A stretch of 40,482 bases of DNA from Candidatus Aphodousia faecipullorum (GTDB taxonomy: Bacteria; Pseudomonadota; Gammaproteobacteria; Burkholderiales; Burkholderiaceae_F), in the NCBI GenBank assembly GCA_018714205.1, contig DVNR01000073.1:1-40482 (forward strand), read 5' to 3'. Shown here piece by piece: positions 7,036 through 15,110 of this stretch. The translations under genes and the position numbers were made by a program. A model generated the notes under the pieces. That model was not told where the DNA came from, did no database searches, and worked only from the letters and a program-made list of their open reading frames with translations. How positions within the stretch are numbered: position 1 is the stretch's first letter; every line of letters begins with the position of its first letter.

Positions 7036-8430
7036 CTAAATGAAGAAGAAATTCAAAAGGAAGAATGTCGGAACCAAAATACCAACCGACCAGACCATAT
7101 AACCGAAGAAACTTGGCATCTTAATGCCACGCTCCTGAACAATCGAGATTGTCATAAAGTTAGGAGCGTTGCCAATATAAGTTATGGCTCCCATAAAGAC
7201 CGAACCCATGGAAATCGCCATCAACGTATGCGAATCTTCGTTCATTAAAAGCATCGGATCGCCGCCAGCTAAGTTAAAGAACGCTAGATAGGTCGGCGTG
7301 TTATCCAAGAAGGCTGACAAGGAGCCGGCCATCCAGAAGAACATGTGGTTGTTGTATGTTCCGTCGGCATTGGTCACCATGGCCACCAGCGGAGCAAATG
7401 CGCCGGAGTGTCCCGCTCGAAGCATTTCGAGCACCGGAACAATACAGCAGAAAATACCGAAGAAGAGTTTGGCAACTTCTAGAATCGGATCCCAAGAGAA
7501 CTGATTGCCTTCGCGAGCCACTTTCGGCGTCAAAGCCAAACTCAAGCCACCGATTATCAAAAAGAGGACGTCACGAGTGATCGCTTCGAGCGTTAGATCC
7601 ACTCCCAATACATTAAAGGAAATGCCAGACTTCCAGAACCCAGAAAGCAACATACTGCCGACAACGCAAGCTAACAACAAAATATTGATAGAACCTTCAA
7701 TCTTAAAAGGTACTTTTTCAATATTATGAATAGCCTTCTGGTCTTCATGACGATAGGCCAAAGTGTCAATCACAAAATAAATTGCCAATAGGAACAAAAC
7801 CGTCGTCAACATCGGGATCAAAAGGTGTTCTGTCGTCCAGAAAAAGTCTACCCCGCGCAAGAAACCCATAAACAAGGGAGGATCACCAAGTGGTGTCAAA
7901 CTACCGCCAATGTTGGCAACTAAAAAGATGAAGAAAATGAAGGTGTGCATCCGGAACTTGCGGGTTTTGTTTGCTTCCAACAACGGTCGGATCAAAAGCA
8001 TGGCCGCACCAGTTGTTCCCATCACGTTAGCCAACATGGCACCGATGAAAAGCAACACCGAATTCAATAACGGCGTGCCCAAAAAGGACGAGCGAATATG
8101 GATGCCGCCGGCGACGACAAACAAAACACCGACAAAGATGATGAACGGCAAATAGTCACCGATCACCGCATGAGCAACCGAGGTTGTCGCGATTGAGCCG
8201 CCATAGACGACAAATAAAGGGACTGCCGTACATAACGCCCAAAAAACAGCCACTTTGCCAAAATGCTTATGCCAAAAATGAGGAACAATGAGCGGACATA
8301 AAGCGATGCTCAACAAAATGCCGGCAAAAGGCACCGACCACCACAGCGAGAGTTCGCTGCCATTTAGTCCGGCGGCGCTGGCCAGACCTGGTAGCAATGT
8401 CATCATCGCTGCTAAAACTACTTTATTCAT
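7036..8430 (-). CDS. NhaD-like sodium:proton antiporter (ion transporter superfamily)
   Basis: This is a polytopic inner-membrane protein of 464 aa with 11-13 hydrophobic segments. An N-terminal segment may be cleaved or may anchor (LLPGLASAAG). The discontinuous-helix signatures of the ArsB/NhaD/CitM superfamily are GGSLTPLGDPPLFMGFL near residue 180 and SAFLDNTPTYLAFF near 380. These place it with bacterial NhaD-type Na+/H+ antiporters, used for pH and sodium homeostasis. A carboxylate substrate cannot be excluded from sequence. AAAGGA sits about eight bases before the ATG. A TTACAA-16-TAAAAT promoter lies just upstream, in the gap after pncB, so it is probably expressed independently of pncB. 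Confidence 0.83.
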   Translation of the reverse strand: MNKVVLAAMMTLLPGLASAAGLNGSELSLWWSVPFAGILLSIALCPLIVPHFWHKHFGKVAVFWALCTAVPLFVVYGGSIATTSVAHAVIGDYLPFIIFVGVLFVVAGGIHIRSSFLGTPLLNSVLLFIGAMLANVMGTTGAAMLLIRPLLEANKTRKFRMHTFIFFIFLVANIGGSLTPLGDPPLFMGFLRGVDFFWTTEHLLIPMLTTVLFLLAIYFVIDTLAYRHEDQKAIHNIEKVPFKIEGSINILLLACVVGSMLLSGFWKSGISFNVLGVDLTLEAITRDVLFLIIGGLSLALTPKVAREGNQFSWDPILEVAKLFFGIFCCIVPVLEMLRAGHSGAFAPLVAMVTNADGTYNNHMFFWMAGSLSAFLDNTPTYLAFFNLAGGDPMLLMNEDSHTLMAISMGSVFMGAITYIGNAPNFMTISIVQERGIKMPSFFGYMVWSVGILVPTFFLLNFFFI

Positions 8431-8469
8431 GTTGCAGTCCTTTTTGATTTAGGTTAAAAGCCTTAGGCG

Positions 8470-8497
8470 ATTTTACAAAAAATTCACTCGCTTGTAA
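8470..8497 (-). promoter_or_regulatory. Promoter of the NhaD-like gene (TTACAA-16-TAAAAT)
   Basis: Read on the minus strand, TTACAA (8492-8497) and TAAAAT (8470-8475) are 16 bases apart, and the ATG is 40 bases downstream. Immediately after the -10 lies the near-palindrome GCCTAAGGC. A closely similar arrangement precedes the helicase gene at the left edge. Confidence 0.55.
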
Positions 8498-8515
8498 CCT
8501 TTTTTTCTAGGGAAA

Positions 8516-9691
8516 CTACTTACTTTCAGCAGTCATTCCGAAAACTTGCTTCAGATAAGCCAAATAACTTGGGTCATCACACAAGCTCTTGCCCGGTGTG
8601 TCAGAAATCTTTGCCACCGGCTGACCGTTTGCTCGCATCATTTTGATCACGATATTCAGAGGTTCGGGCCCTAAGTCATTGGTTAAATTGGTCCCTACTC
8701 CAAATCCCAAATTCACCCGATGTTTGAACCGCCTAAACAGACGAAGCAATCGATCAAAGGTCAAACTATCCGAAAAAATAAATGTCTTTGTTCTGGGATC
8801 ACAGCGATTGGCCTTGTAATGCTCAATCATTCGCTCTCCCCAACTTTCAGGATCTCCGGAGTCCTGTCTAACGCCGTCAAAGAGCTTGCAGAAGTACATA
8901 TCGAAGTCCTTCAAAAAGGGCTCGATTCCGTAAACGTCTGTCAATGCGATGCCCAAATCGCCCCGATATTCTTTTGCCCACATTTCAAAGGCATAAATTT
9001 GCGAGTCCCGAAGACGAGGTCCCAATGCTTGACAAGCTTGGAGATATTCATGAGCCATTGTCCCCATCGGCACGAGACCGAATTTTTTCGCATAGTAGAC
9101 ATTACTCGTGCCGGAAAATTCATGAGGCAACCTTTTAATCATCGTCTCAATGACCTCTTGTTGCCATTCTCTTGAAAAACGGCGTCGAGTTCCGAAATCG
9201 GAAATATGAATCAACTCATGTTCCGGTTCGTTAAGAACCATATCTATCTTGGCATTAAGACGTCGGCGCCCTTCTGTTTTATCGATATTTGGGGCTTTGT
9301 GGCGAAAATAAATTTCATTGACAATGGCTAGAACAGGAATTTCAAAAAGAATGGTGTGTAACCACGGTCCCTTAATATCAATACTGAGTTGGCCGTCTCG
9401 AACATCGATGTCGATGTATTTACGTTTGAGATGAAAGAGGCTTAAAAACTCGATAAAGTCCTCCTTCATGAATCGAAGTGAGCGTAAGTAATCCAATTCA
9501 TCATCGGTAAAACGCAAAGAACACAGATGATCAACCTCCGACTTCACCTCATCGACGTACGGCGTCAAGTCCACACCCTCGTTGCGGCAACGGAAACGAT
9601 ACTCCACGGAAGCCCATGGAAACTGGTGCAGCACGCATTGCATCATGGTGAACTTGTAGAGGTCGGTATCCAATAATGATTCAATAATCAC
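8516..9691 (-). CDS. pncB: Nicotinate phosphoribosyltransferase
   Basis: This enzyme makes nicotinate mononucleotide from nicotinate and PRPP with ATP, the entry step of NAD salvage in the cytoplasm. The 391-aa length is normal for bacterial PncB. Recognisable parts are the N-terminal [23 protein letters not shown], the loop [22 protein letters not shown] with the phosphorylated catalytic His, GVRQDSGDP, and the PRPP-side [10 protein letters not shown]. The ATG at 9689-9691 is preceded by AAAGGAT on the minus strand. It is upstream of the antiporter gene on the same strand, with an 85-base gap that contains that gene's own promoter. It is divergent from fdxA. Confidence 0.96.
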   Translation of the reverse strand: MIIESLLDTDLYKFTMMQCVLHQFPWASVEYRFRCRNEGVDLTPYVDEVKSEVDHLCSLRFTDDELDYLRSLRFMKEDFIEFLSLFHLKRKYIDIDVRDGQLSIDIKGPWLHTILFEIPVLAIVNEIYFRHKAPNIDKTEGRRRLNAKIDMVLNEPEHELIHISDFGTRRRFSREWQQEVIETMIKRLPHEFSGTSNVYYAKKFGLVPMGTMAHEYLQACQALGPRLRDSQIYAFEMWAKEYRGDLGIALTDVYGIEPFLKDFDMYFCKLFDGVRQDSGDPESWGERMIEHYKANRCDPRTKTFIFSDSLTFDRLLRLFRRFKHRVNLGFGVGTNLTNDLGPEPLNIVIKMMRANGQPVAKISDTPGKSLCDDPSYLAYLKQVFGMTAESK

Positions 9692-9798
9692 GAACGTTAT
9701 CCTTTCGTAGCGAATTGATGCCTTTTAGTCTAGCCTTTTCCTTCGGCTTTTGGGGTAAAATTCCCGGCTACGATTGAAATTTCATTGGAGAAATTACT

Positions 9799-10125
9799 GT
9801 GGCTCACGTTGTATGCGACCCATGCATTAATTGCACTGATACGGCTTGCGTGGCTGTCTGCCCGGTTGATTGCTTCCGTGTGGGACCTAATTTTCTGGTG
9901 ATTGATCCTGACGAATGCATCGACTGCGCCGTTTGTGTGCCTGAATGCCCTGAAGAGGCGATTTTCCACGAAGATGACGTTCCTGCGGGTCAGGAAGAGT
10001 TCATTGCATTAAATGCGGAACTCTCGAAAAAGTGGCCGTCGATTACTCGTCAACGTCCGCGTCCTGCAGATGCCGACAAGTGGCACGGCGTTCCTAACAA
10101 ACGTCAATATCTGAAAATGGAATAA
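9799..10125 (+). CDS. fdxA: Seven-iron ferredoxin FdxA
   Basis: This is a small soluble electron carrier of 108 aa, the usual FdxA size, with one [3Fe-4S] and one [4Fe-4S] cluster. By alignment with Azotobacter FdI, the ligands are C9, C17 and C50 for the three-iron cluster and C21, C40, C43 and C46 for the four-iron cluster. C6, C12 and C25 are extra cysteines. The acidic C-terminal extension, with ELSKKWP and the end GVPNKRQYL, is typical of proteobacterial FdxA. The start is GTG at 9799, with GGAG eight bases upstream. A hairpin terminator follows. Its neighbour fpr encodes the reductase that would exchange electrons with it. Confidence 0.95.
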   Translation: MAHVVCDPCINCTDTACVAVCPVDCFRVGPNFLVIDPDECIDCAVCVPECPEEAIFHEDDVPAGQEEFIALNAELSKKWPSITRQRPRPADADKWHGVPNKRQYLKME

Positions 10126-10144
10126 TGTTCCTTTGTTCCGACAG

Positions 10145-10176
10145 ACCCGGTGCAACACTGCGCCGGGTTTTGTTTT
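10145..10176 (+). terminator. Intrinsic terminator of fdxA
   Basis: ACCCGGTGC (10145-10153) pairs with GCGCCGGGT (10160-10168), one T-G wobble included, around a 6-base loop. TTTGTTTTT follows. It begins 20 bases after the fdxA stop. Confidence 0.85.
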
Positions 10177-10213
10177 TCAAACCCAGACAATCACAAATCC
10201 ACGACACTTTGCC

Positions 10214-10219
10214 TACAAT
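10214..10219 (+). promoter_or_regulatory. Possible -10 box (TACAAT) for the fpr-rnfB-nth run
   Basis: TACAAT lies between the fdxA terminator and the fpr start, 28 bases before the ATG. The -35 region (TCACAA at 17 bases) is weak. A promoter is expected here because the terminator precedes it. Confidence 0.35.
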
Positions 10220-10247
10220 TAGACAAATCTCATATAGGGAAAGTTTC

Positions 10248-11018
10248 ATGGCACTGCACGCTGTAAAAATTGTTTCTTTAGCTCAACATAATGAACGATT
10301 GATGTTTTTGTCCGTTCAAAAACCCACTGGGTTTGTCTACCGTCCCGGACAATTTGTCCGCTTAGGTATCGGTCTTTGCGATCATCCTCAGAGTGAAGAT
10401 GACTATCTTATGCGCCCCTACTCACTAGCCAGTCACCCTAGTGAAGAAGTTTTGAGCTTCTATATTGCCCGAGTCATTGACGGCGAACTCACGCCAAAAC
10501 TTTTTTCAATGAACATCGGCGATGAACTTTACGTTGATGACACAGCTTACGGCATGATGTTGCCCGAACGATTGGAACCGGCCGGCACATTGATGTGCTT
10601 CGGTTCCGGTTCAGGGCTTTCAGCATTTCTTTCCATCGTGAAGGACAATCCCTGGCAACGTTTTGATAATGTCGTGGTTGTGCATTGCGCCCGGACCCGT
10701 GACGACATTTCGTTAACCAAGGAATTTGAAAAAGCCGTCAAGGCTCAACATCGGGAGGTGAACTTTCGCTTCATTGCGGCAACAACTCGTGAACCCAATC
10801 CAGCCAAACGCGGAGAAATCACCAAGCGCGTCCCAGAGGCTATTCAAGAAGGAGACTTCACCGCGATGGGTTTTGATTTTTCTCCGAAATGGGTTCGGGC
10901 CATGATTTGCGGCAATCCTGCTTTTGTTGATTCTATGAAAAAAACGCTGAAATCCATGGGCTTCACAGCGCCTCGAGGTCAAACTCTGGGCACCTTTGTC
11001 GCAGAAAATTTTTGGTAA
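10248..11018 (+). CDS. fpr: Ferredoxin--NADP+ reductase
   Basis: This FAD enzyme shuttles electrons between NADPH and ferredoxin or flavodoxin and is used in redox balance and oxidative-stress repair. It is a 256-aa FNR of the bacterial subclass. RPYSLAS binds FAD, the NADP half follows from residue 105, and the C-terminus GTFVAENFW ends in an aromatic residue as in subclass I reductases. The usual GTGTGLAPF pyrophosphate loop reads GSGSGLSAF here, a conservative but uncommon form. The ATG at 10248 is chosen because AGGGAAAG sits about eight bases upstream and homology starts there, although the frame is open further upstream. rnfB follows after two bases, which indicates translational coupling. 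fdxA is the likely partner. Confidence 0.92.
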   Translation: MALHAVKIVSLAQHNERLMFLSVQKPTGFVYRPGQFVRLGIGLCDHPQSEDDYLMRPYSLASHPSEEVLSFYIARVIDGELTPKLFSMNIGDELYVDDTAYGMMLPERLEPAGTLMCFGSGSGLSAFLSIVKDNPWQRFDNVVVVHCARTRDDISLTKEFEKAVKAQHREVNFRFIAATTREPNPAKRGEITKRVPEAIQEGDFTAMGFDFSPKWVRAMICGNPAFVDSMKKTLKSMGFTAPRGQTLGTFVAENFW

Positions 11019-11020
11019 AA

Positions 11021-11602
11021 ATGACGAATTTGATTGAAAAAATTGATGCGGTTTTACCGCAGACGCAGTGCCGACAATGTGGCTATGAAAATTGCCGCGC
11101 CTATGCTTGGGCAATTGCTATTGATGACGCACCCATTAACCGTTGCGCTCCGGGTGGACAAAAAGGTATCACCCGATTGGCAGAGGTGACAAACCGAAAA
11201 GAAATTCCACTTGATCCGGAATACGGTCACGAAATGCCTCAGGAAGTTTCTCACATCAAACCGGACTTATGCATCGGATGCCGAAAATGCGTGGCTGTTT
11301 GTCCAACCAATGCGATTGTCGGCGCTCCTAAGCGTTTGCACGCCGTGATGACCGAATGGTGCACAGGGTGCGCGCTTTGCGTCATTCCATGCCCGGTCGA
11401 TTGTATTGAAATGGTGCCAGCGCCTTTTGAATGGACTCCTGAACGGGCTGCTGATGCAAAAGCGCATTACCTGGCCAAGCAAAAACGTGAAAAAGAGCGT
11501 TCACTTGATCGAGAAAAACGATTGAACGAGCAAACGAGCGCCGCCAAGAAAAAGGCTCTCTTAGCAAGCATCTTGGCTCAGGTTAAACAATCCCACGAGT
11601 GA
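11021..11602 (+). CDS. rnfB: RnfB-like iron-sulfur protein without membrane anchor
   Basis: This protein has the iron-sulfur domains of RnfB but no N-terminal transmembrane helix. Residues 17-42 carry the four-Cys [4Fe-4S] motif (C17, C20, C25, C42). Residues about 85-130 hold two ferredoxin-type CxxCxxCxxxCP motifs (CIGCRKCVAVCP and CTGCALCVIPCP). The last 55 residues are Lys/Glu/Arg-rich and probably helical. None of rnfA, C, D, G or E is in the window. It therefore probably acts as a soluble ferredoxin-like carrier, perhaps with Fpr or for cluster delivery to Nth. The ATG at 11021 starts two bases after the fpr stop; a TTG at 11012 is the alternative. Confidence 0.85.
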   Translation: MTNLIEKIDAVLPQTQCRQCGYENCRAYAWAIAIDDAPINRCAPGGQKGITRLAEVTNRKEIPLDPEYGHEMPQEVSHIKPDLCIGCRKCVAVCPTNAIVGAPKRLHAVMTEWCTGCALCVIPCPVDCIEMVPAPFEWTPERAADAKAHYLAKQKREKERSLDREKRLNEQTSAAKKKALLASILAQVKQSHE

Positions 11603-11611
11603 GTCAAAACT

Positions 11612-12250
11612 GTGAATTCAGAAAAACGTTACGAAATCATGAAACGCCTAGCGGCAGAGCGCCCTAACCCGCGAAGCGAACTAAATTACCAATCGCCATT
11701 CGAACTCCTGGTGGCCGTTGTACTTTCCGCGCAGGCAACCGATAAGAGCGTGAACCTGGCAACTGAAAAACTCTTTCCGGTTGCCAACACACCGCAAGCC
11801 ATTCTGAACCTAGGTGTTGACGGGTTGATTCCCTATATCAAAACGATCGGTTTATATCGAAACAAAGCCAAAAATGTCGTTGCGTTAAGTCAACAAATCA
11901 TTGAGCGATTTAAGGGTGAAGTACCTCGAACCCGACAAGAACTTGAAAGCCTACCTGGCGTCGGGCGAAAGACGGCAAACGTCGTACTAAACGTTGCATT
12001 CGGAGAACCGACCATTGCGGTTGACACTCATATTTTCAGAGTGTCCAACCGAACAAAATTCGCGACGGGCAAAACACCTGAAGAAGTCGAGAAAAAACTC
12101 GTCCGTTATGTACCGGTCGAGTTTAAGAAGGACGCCCACCATTGGCTGTTGCTTCATGGACGTTATTGCTGCAAGGCTACAAGGCCTGACTGCCCTCATT
12201 GCCCAATTTTTGATCTTTGTGAATTCAAGGGGAAAGACAGCAGCTCTTAA
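11612..12250 (+). CDS. nth: Endonuclease III
   Basis: This is a base-excision repair enzyme that removes oxidised pyrimidines and cuts at the abasic site. The 212-aa protein aligns with E. coli Nth almost without gaps. The helix-hairpin-helix LPGVGRKTA carries the catalytic Lys near 120, and VDTHIFRV the catalytic Asp near 138. The C-terminal [4Fe-4S] motif C-x6-C-x2-C-x5-C is intact. The GTG at 11612 gives the same N-terminus as E. coli, though its ribosome site is poor. rnfB-nth adjacency is also found at the end of the rnf operon in gammaproteobacteria. Its TAA stop overlaps the rimM stop by four bases (TTAA). Confidence 0.96.
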   Translation: MNSEKRYEIMKRLAAERPNPRSELNYQSPFELLVAVVLSAQATDKSVNLATEKLFPVANTPQAILNLGVDGLIPYIKTIGLYRNKAKNVVALSQQIIERFKGEVPRTRQELESLPGVGRKTANVVLNVAFGEPTIAVDTHIFRVSNRTKFATGKTPEEVEKKLVRYVPVEFKKDAHHWLLLHGRYCCKATRPDCPHCPIFDLCEFKGKDSSS

Positions 12251-12777
12251 TTCCAATCCAAGGACCAATCGACAGTAACGGTATTGGTTTCAAAGTCCAC
12301 TGAAAGAAGATAAGCCGACACCATCGGAATGTAAAAGATCGATTGGTCCTCTACGCTTTCCACTGCCAACAAATCCTGAGCACCGTTATCGGTCACTCCA
12401 ACAACTGTGCCCAAGGGCGCACCTTCGTTATTTTTAACCGTCAGTCCAACAAGGTCTTCATCATAGAAATCACCCTCTTGCAATTCAGGCAAATCTTCTC
12501 GGATGACAAAAAGAGTCCCCTTATGATTCATGGCTTCTTCACGGGTTTTTATTTCCGCGATTCGGGCGATCAAATCCTTACCGTGCGGTTTGATTTCCAA
12601 AGGCGTTAAAACAATCGGGCTGACACCCGCTTTTCTCGGATAAGGCAAGTACCACCAACGGTCAACATCAAATATGAAGCCCCCATTTCGGCGATCCAAA
12701 ACGATGCGTACCCAACCTTTAACACCATAAGCGCCGGCAGTTCGACCGACTTGAATGAAATTTTTTTCTTCTTGCAT
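12247..12777 (-). CDS. rimM: Ribosome maturation factor RimM
   Basis: RimM binds ribosomal protein S19 and helps 16S rRNA processing and assembly of the 30S head. The protein is 176 aa. It has the N-terminal RimM barrel (FIQVGRTAGAYGVKGWVRI), then the PRC-like barrel with the DLVGLTVKNNEGAPLGTV and DLLAVE motifs. The ATG at 12775-12777 has no Shine-Dalgarno; a T7 run lies where it should be, and a stop closes the frame upstream. It is 190 bases downstream of rpsP on the same strand. The usual downstream genes trmD and rplS are absent, replaced by the convergent nth, whose stop codon overlaps this one. Confidence 0.93.
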   Translation of the reverse strand: MQEEKNFIQVGRTAGAYGVKGWVRIVLDRRNGGFIFDVDRWWYLPYPRKAGVSPIVLTPLEIKPHGKDLIARIAEIKTREEAMNHKGTLFVIREDLPELQEGDFYDEDLVGLTVKNNEGAPLGTVVGVTDNGAQDLLAVESVEDQSIFYIPMVSAYLLSVDFETNTVTVDWSLDWN

Positions 12778-12967
12778 AACAAAAAAAGGACAGTTCTTTC
12801 AAACCGCTTCAAGCCCCGCTTTAGATACTCGCAGCTACGCTTTCTTTCAGAATCCAAACGGCAGACACAATTTCCGTTTGTTTAACGTGATCCCAATCGT
12901 CAGTTTCACTGTAACGGAACTTTAGGGTTCTCAGAATTGTCCTTTCGGCAAACAAAGGTTTGCAGGC

Positions 12968-13222
12968 TTAGGCAGCCACTTCCTTCTGGGCTTGCTTGAC
13001 CAAACGGGCAACCGTGTCGCTCATTTGAGCGCCCTTGCTCGTCCAGTGGGCAAGACGGTCATCGGCAATGTGGAACTTCACAGCTTGACCGGCAGCCATC
13101 GGGTTGTAATAGCCTAAACGTTCGATAAAACGACCGTCACGACGGTTACGGGAGTCCGTCACAACAATGTTGAAGAAAGGACGCTTCTTAGAACCGCCGC
13201 GAGCAAGACGAATAACGACCAT
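12968..13222 (-). CDS. rpsP: 30S ribosomal protein S16
   Basis: This is a small-subunit ribosomal protein of 84 aa, normal length. [21 protein letters not shown] and [13 protein letters not shown] are diagnostic of S16. AGAGGT is well placed before the ATG at 13220-13222. The leader carries an intrinsic-terminator-like hairpin about 50 bases upstream of the start codon, with no gene before it on this strand, which suggests attenuation. rimM follows after 190 bases, so co-transcription is likely but not certain. Confidence 0.97.
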   Translation of the reverse strand: MVVIRLARGGSKKRPFFNIVVTDSRNRRDGRFIERLGYYNPMAAGQAVKFHIADDRLAHWTSKGAQMSDTVARLVKQAQKEVAA

Positions 13223-13263
13223 TTTTTACCTCTTGTGTCTAAAGTCGAATGCGGCAAATACCG

Positions 13264-13292
13264 CAAAAATAAAAGAAACCCAAATGGGTTTC
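13264..13292 (-). terminator. Terminator-like hairpin in the rpsP leader (possible attenuator)
   Basis: On the minus strand GAAACCC and GGGTTTC form a perfect 7-bp stem with a 4-base loop (plus-strand 13275-13292), followed by TTTTATTTTT. The next gene upstream on this strand is far away and the adjacent one is divergent. There is therefore no transcript to terminate except the rpsP transcript itself or stray antisense RNA from the asparaginase side. A TAAAAT -10-like box lies just before it. Confidence 0.6.
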
Positions 13293-13431
13293 GGGAAAAC
13301 GCGTTATTTTACCGTATTTTCCACCGGTTATGTTCCTAAAACCAAAAGATTTTTTATTTTGGTAATAAACATAACCCGGGGCATTTTAGCAAACTCACCG
13401 ATAACATTTTTGGGATAAAAGCTTGACCTGT

Positions 13432-13460
13432 TTTCCTCTTTAGGTCCGTTCGAGTATAGT
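13432..13460 (+). promoter_or_regulatory. Possible promoter of the asparaginase gene
   Basis: TTTCCT (13432-13437) and TATAGT (13455-13460) have a 17-base spacer and lie 36 bases before the ATG. The -35 is weak. Confidence 0.4.
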
Positions 13461-13495
13461 TTCCCTGTTTGTCAACCGAATAAGAGGGCAGTCCA

Positions 13496-14500
13496 ATGAC
13501 CAAAAAGAAAATCGTTTTAATGAGCACCGGAGGCACCATTGTCAGTTCCGGTGAAAGTGCTACCCAAACAACCGGTTATCGCTTAGGCAATTTGGGGATC
13601 AACACCCTTTTAGACCAATTACCGGATCTTAAATCCAAGATTGACTTGGAAGAATTAGCCGTGAGTCATGTTGATTCGAGCTCCATGACAAGCGAAATTT
13701 GGCTCAAACTGGCTCGAGAAGCCCAAAAAGCGGTTGACCGCGAAGATGTCGATGGAGTTGTTATCACCCATGGTACGGACACGATGGAGGAAACCGCTTA
13801 TTTCCTAAACTTAATTCTGAAAACCGACAAACCTGTCGTCATCACGGGCGCCATGCGACCGGCCACCGCGCTTTCAAGCGATGGTATCCTCAATCTTTAC
13901 AACGCTTTCCAAGTCGCATGCAACGAACTCAGCCGCTCACAAGGTGTCATGATGGTTTTAAATAACCTCATCGGTTCAGCACGCTTTAGCACCAAAACGC
14001 ACACAACCAATGTTGCAACATTTTCCGGTTTGCTAAATGGTGAACTGGGTTCTGTGGTTGACAATGCGGTGATGTTCAATAACAAGGTCATCCGACCACA
14101 TACATTGCAAACACCGTTCAGTATAAAAGACTTCGAAAAAGACGAAACATTCCCTAAAGTTGTGATCGTTTATTCCCATGCTGATGATGACGGGACCATG
14201 GTGCGCGCCGCTGTGGCAGCTGGCGTTCAGGGAATTATCTTTGCCGGATTGGGCAATGGCTGCGTCCCTAACCGAGTCTTGCCGGAAATTGCCAAAGCGA
14301 CATCGGCCGGCATTCGCGTCGTTCGCGCCTCTCGCGTTTTTAACGGCGCAGTATTCAACGGTTTGAGCGAATGGGAAGATGCCGGCATGATCTCCGCTTG
14401 GAATTTTTCCATCATCAAGGCCAGAGTCCTTTTGCAGTTGGCCTTAAAGAAGGGAATCACCAATGTTGATGAGTTGAGAAAACTCTTTGAAGCTTATTAA
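13496..14500 (+). CDS. L-asparaginase, type II-like, without signal peptide
   Basis: This enzyme hydrolyses asparagine to aspartate and ammonia; some relatives also accept glutamine. The protein is 334 aa and begins directly with IVLMSTGGTI, carrying the nucleophile Thr at position 14 or 11 by family numbering. THGTDTMEETA near residues 91-101 and the Lys of STKT near 167 complete the active site. The sequence body resembles the periplasmic type II enzyme, yet no signal peptide is present and the start is fixed by AGAGGG seven bases before the ATG. The enzyme is thus probably cytoplasmic. Aspartate so formed could feed fumarate metabolism. The stop codon overlaps that of mntP in a shared TTAA. 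Confidence 0.93.
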   Translation: MTKKKIVLMSTGGTIVSSGESATQTTGYRLGNLGINTLLDQLPDLKSKIDLEELAVSHVDSSSMTSEIWLKLAREAQKAVDREDVDGVVITHGTDTMEETAYFLNLILKTDKPVVITGAMRPATALSSDGILNLYNAFQVACNELSRSQGVMMVLNNLIGSARFSTKTHTTNVATFSGLLNGELGSVVDNAVMFNNKVIRPHTLQTPFSIKDFEKDETFPKVVIVYSHADDDGTMVRAAVAAGVQGIIFAGLGNGCVPNRVLPEIAKATSAGIRVVRASRVFNGAVFNGLSEWEDAGMISAWNFSIIKARVLLQLALKKGITNVDELRKLFEAY

Positions 14501-15078
14501 GCAAAAACACCGTGTTCCCAGAGAATTCGCAAACCGATAAGCAATAGAACGAGCGCGCCTACCAGAGAGAATTTTTTGGCATGGCGCGCTGCCGTCTCGG
14601 ACAACCCCCTACCTAAAGTGACGGAAGCCGCCGTCAAGCCTGCGCAAATCACACCGATCAGAATGGACGGCCATACAATCGGATAAGACGCCAAAGCAAA
14701 CGAAAAACCTACAGCCAAAGCATCCAAGCTAGTCGCGATCGCCAATATAATCATTGTTGTCCAAGGCAAGGCATCCGTGAGCTTTTCTGACTCGTCCTCT
14801 TCATCACCGAAAGCTTCCCTAACCATTGAAACAGCAACACCGGCTAATAATAGGAATGCCAACCAATGATCCCACTGACTGATCAAGCCGTAAAAGGCGC
14901 CGCCGGCGAACCACCCCAACAAAGGCATTATCGTCTGAAAAGCGCCAAAGACCAATGAAAATTTGAGCACATGCCCCCATGTCACACGATGACCTGCTCC
15001 ACTCCAACACAAAGCCACAACCATGGCGTCAATCGAAAGAGCGATAGCGATTCCCACCACTTCAATAAACGAAATCAT
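14497..15078 (-). CDS. mntP: Manganese efflux pump MntP
   Basis: This is an inner-membrane Mn2+ exporter of the MntP family; 193 aa with six hydrophobic segments. The two internal repeats are visible as ALSIDAMVVAL near residue 15 and ATSLDALAVGF near 105, each with the conserved Asp, plus WNHW/WDHW-type and GLRILWEH motifs. The ATG at 15076-15078 is chosen by homology; the upstream extension is hydrophilic and not conserved, and there is no good ribosome site at either position. It lies 32 bases downstream of brnQ on the same strand, leaving no room for the yybP-ykoY manganese riboswitch found before E. coli mntP. It is probably co-transcribed with brnQ. Confidence 0.92.
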   Translation of the reverse strand: MISFIEVVGIAIALSIDAMVVALCWSGAGHRVTWGHVLKFSLVFGAFQTIMPLLGWFAGGAFYGLISQWDHWLAFLLLAGVAVSMVREAFGDEEDESEKLTDALPWTTMIILAIATSLDALAVGFSFALASYPIVWPSILIGVICAGLTAASVTLGRGLSETAARHAKKFSLVGALVLLLIGLRILWEHGVFA

Positions 15079-15110
15079 TTCAAAAACTTTTATAAAAAGT
15101 TGAATGTTAT

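Noticed and set aside
9692-9798. Regulatory RNA or operator in the pncB/fdxA gap.
   Set aside because: Only a TAAAAT -10-like sequence near 9755 and ordinary ribosome sites are visible; no repeat or hairpin supports more.
15079-15110. Possible manganese riboswitch (yybP-ykoY) before mntP.
   Set aside because: Only 32 bases separate mntP from brnQ, too short for the element, and no conserved core is visible.
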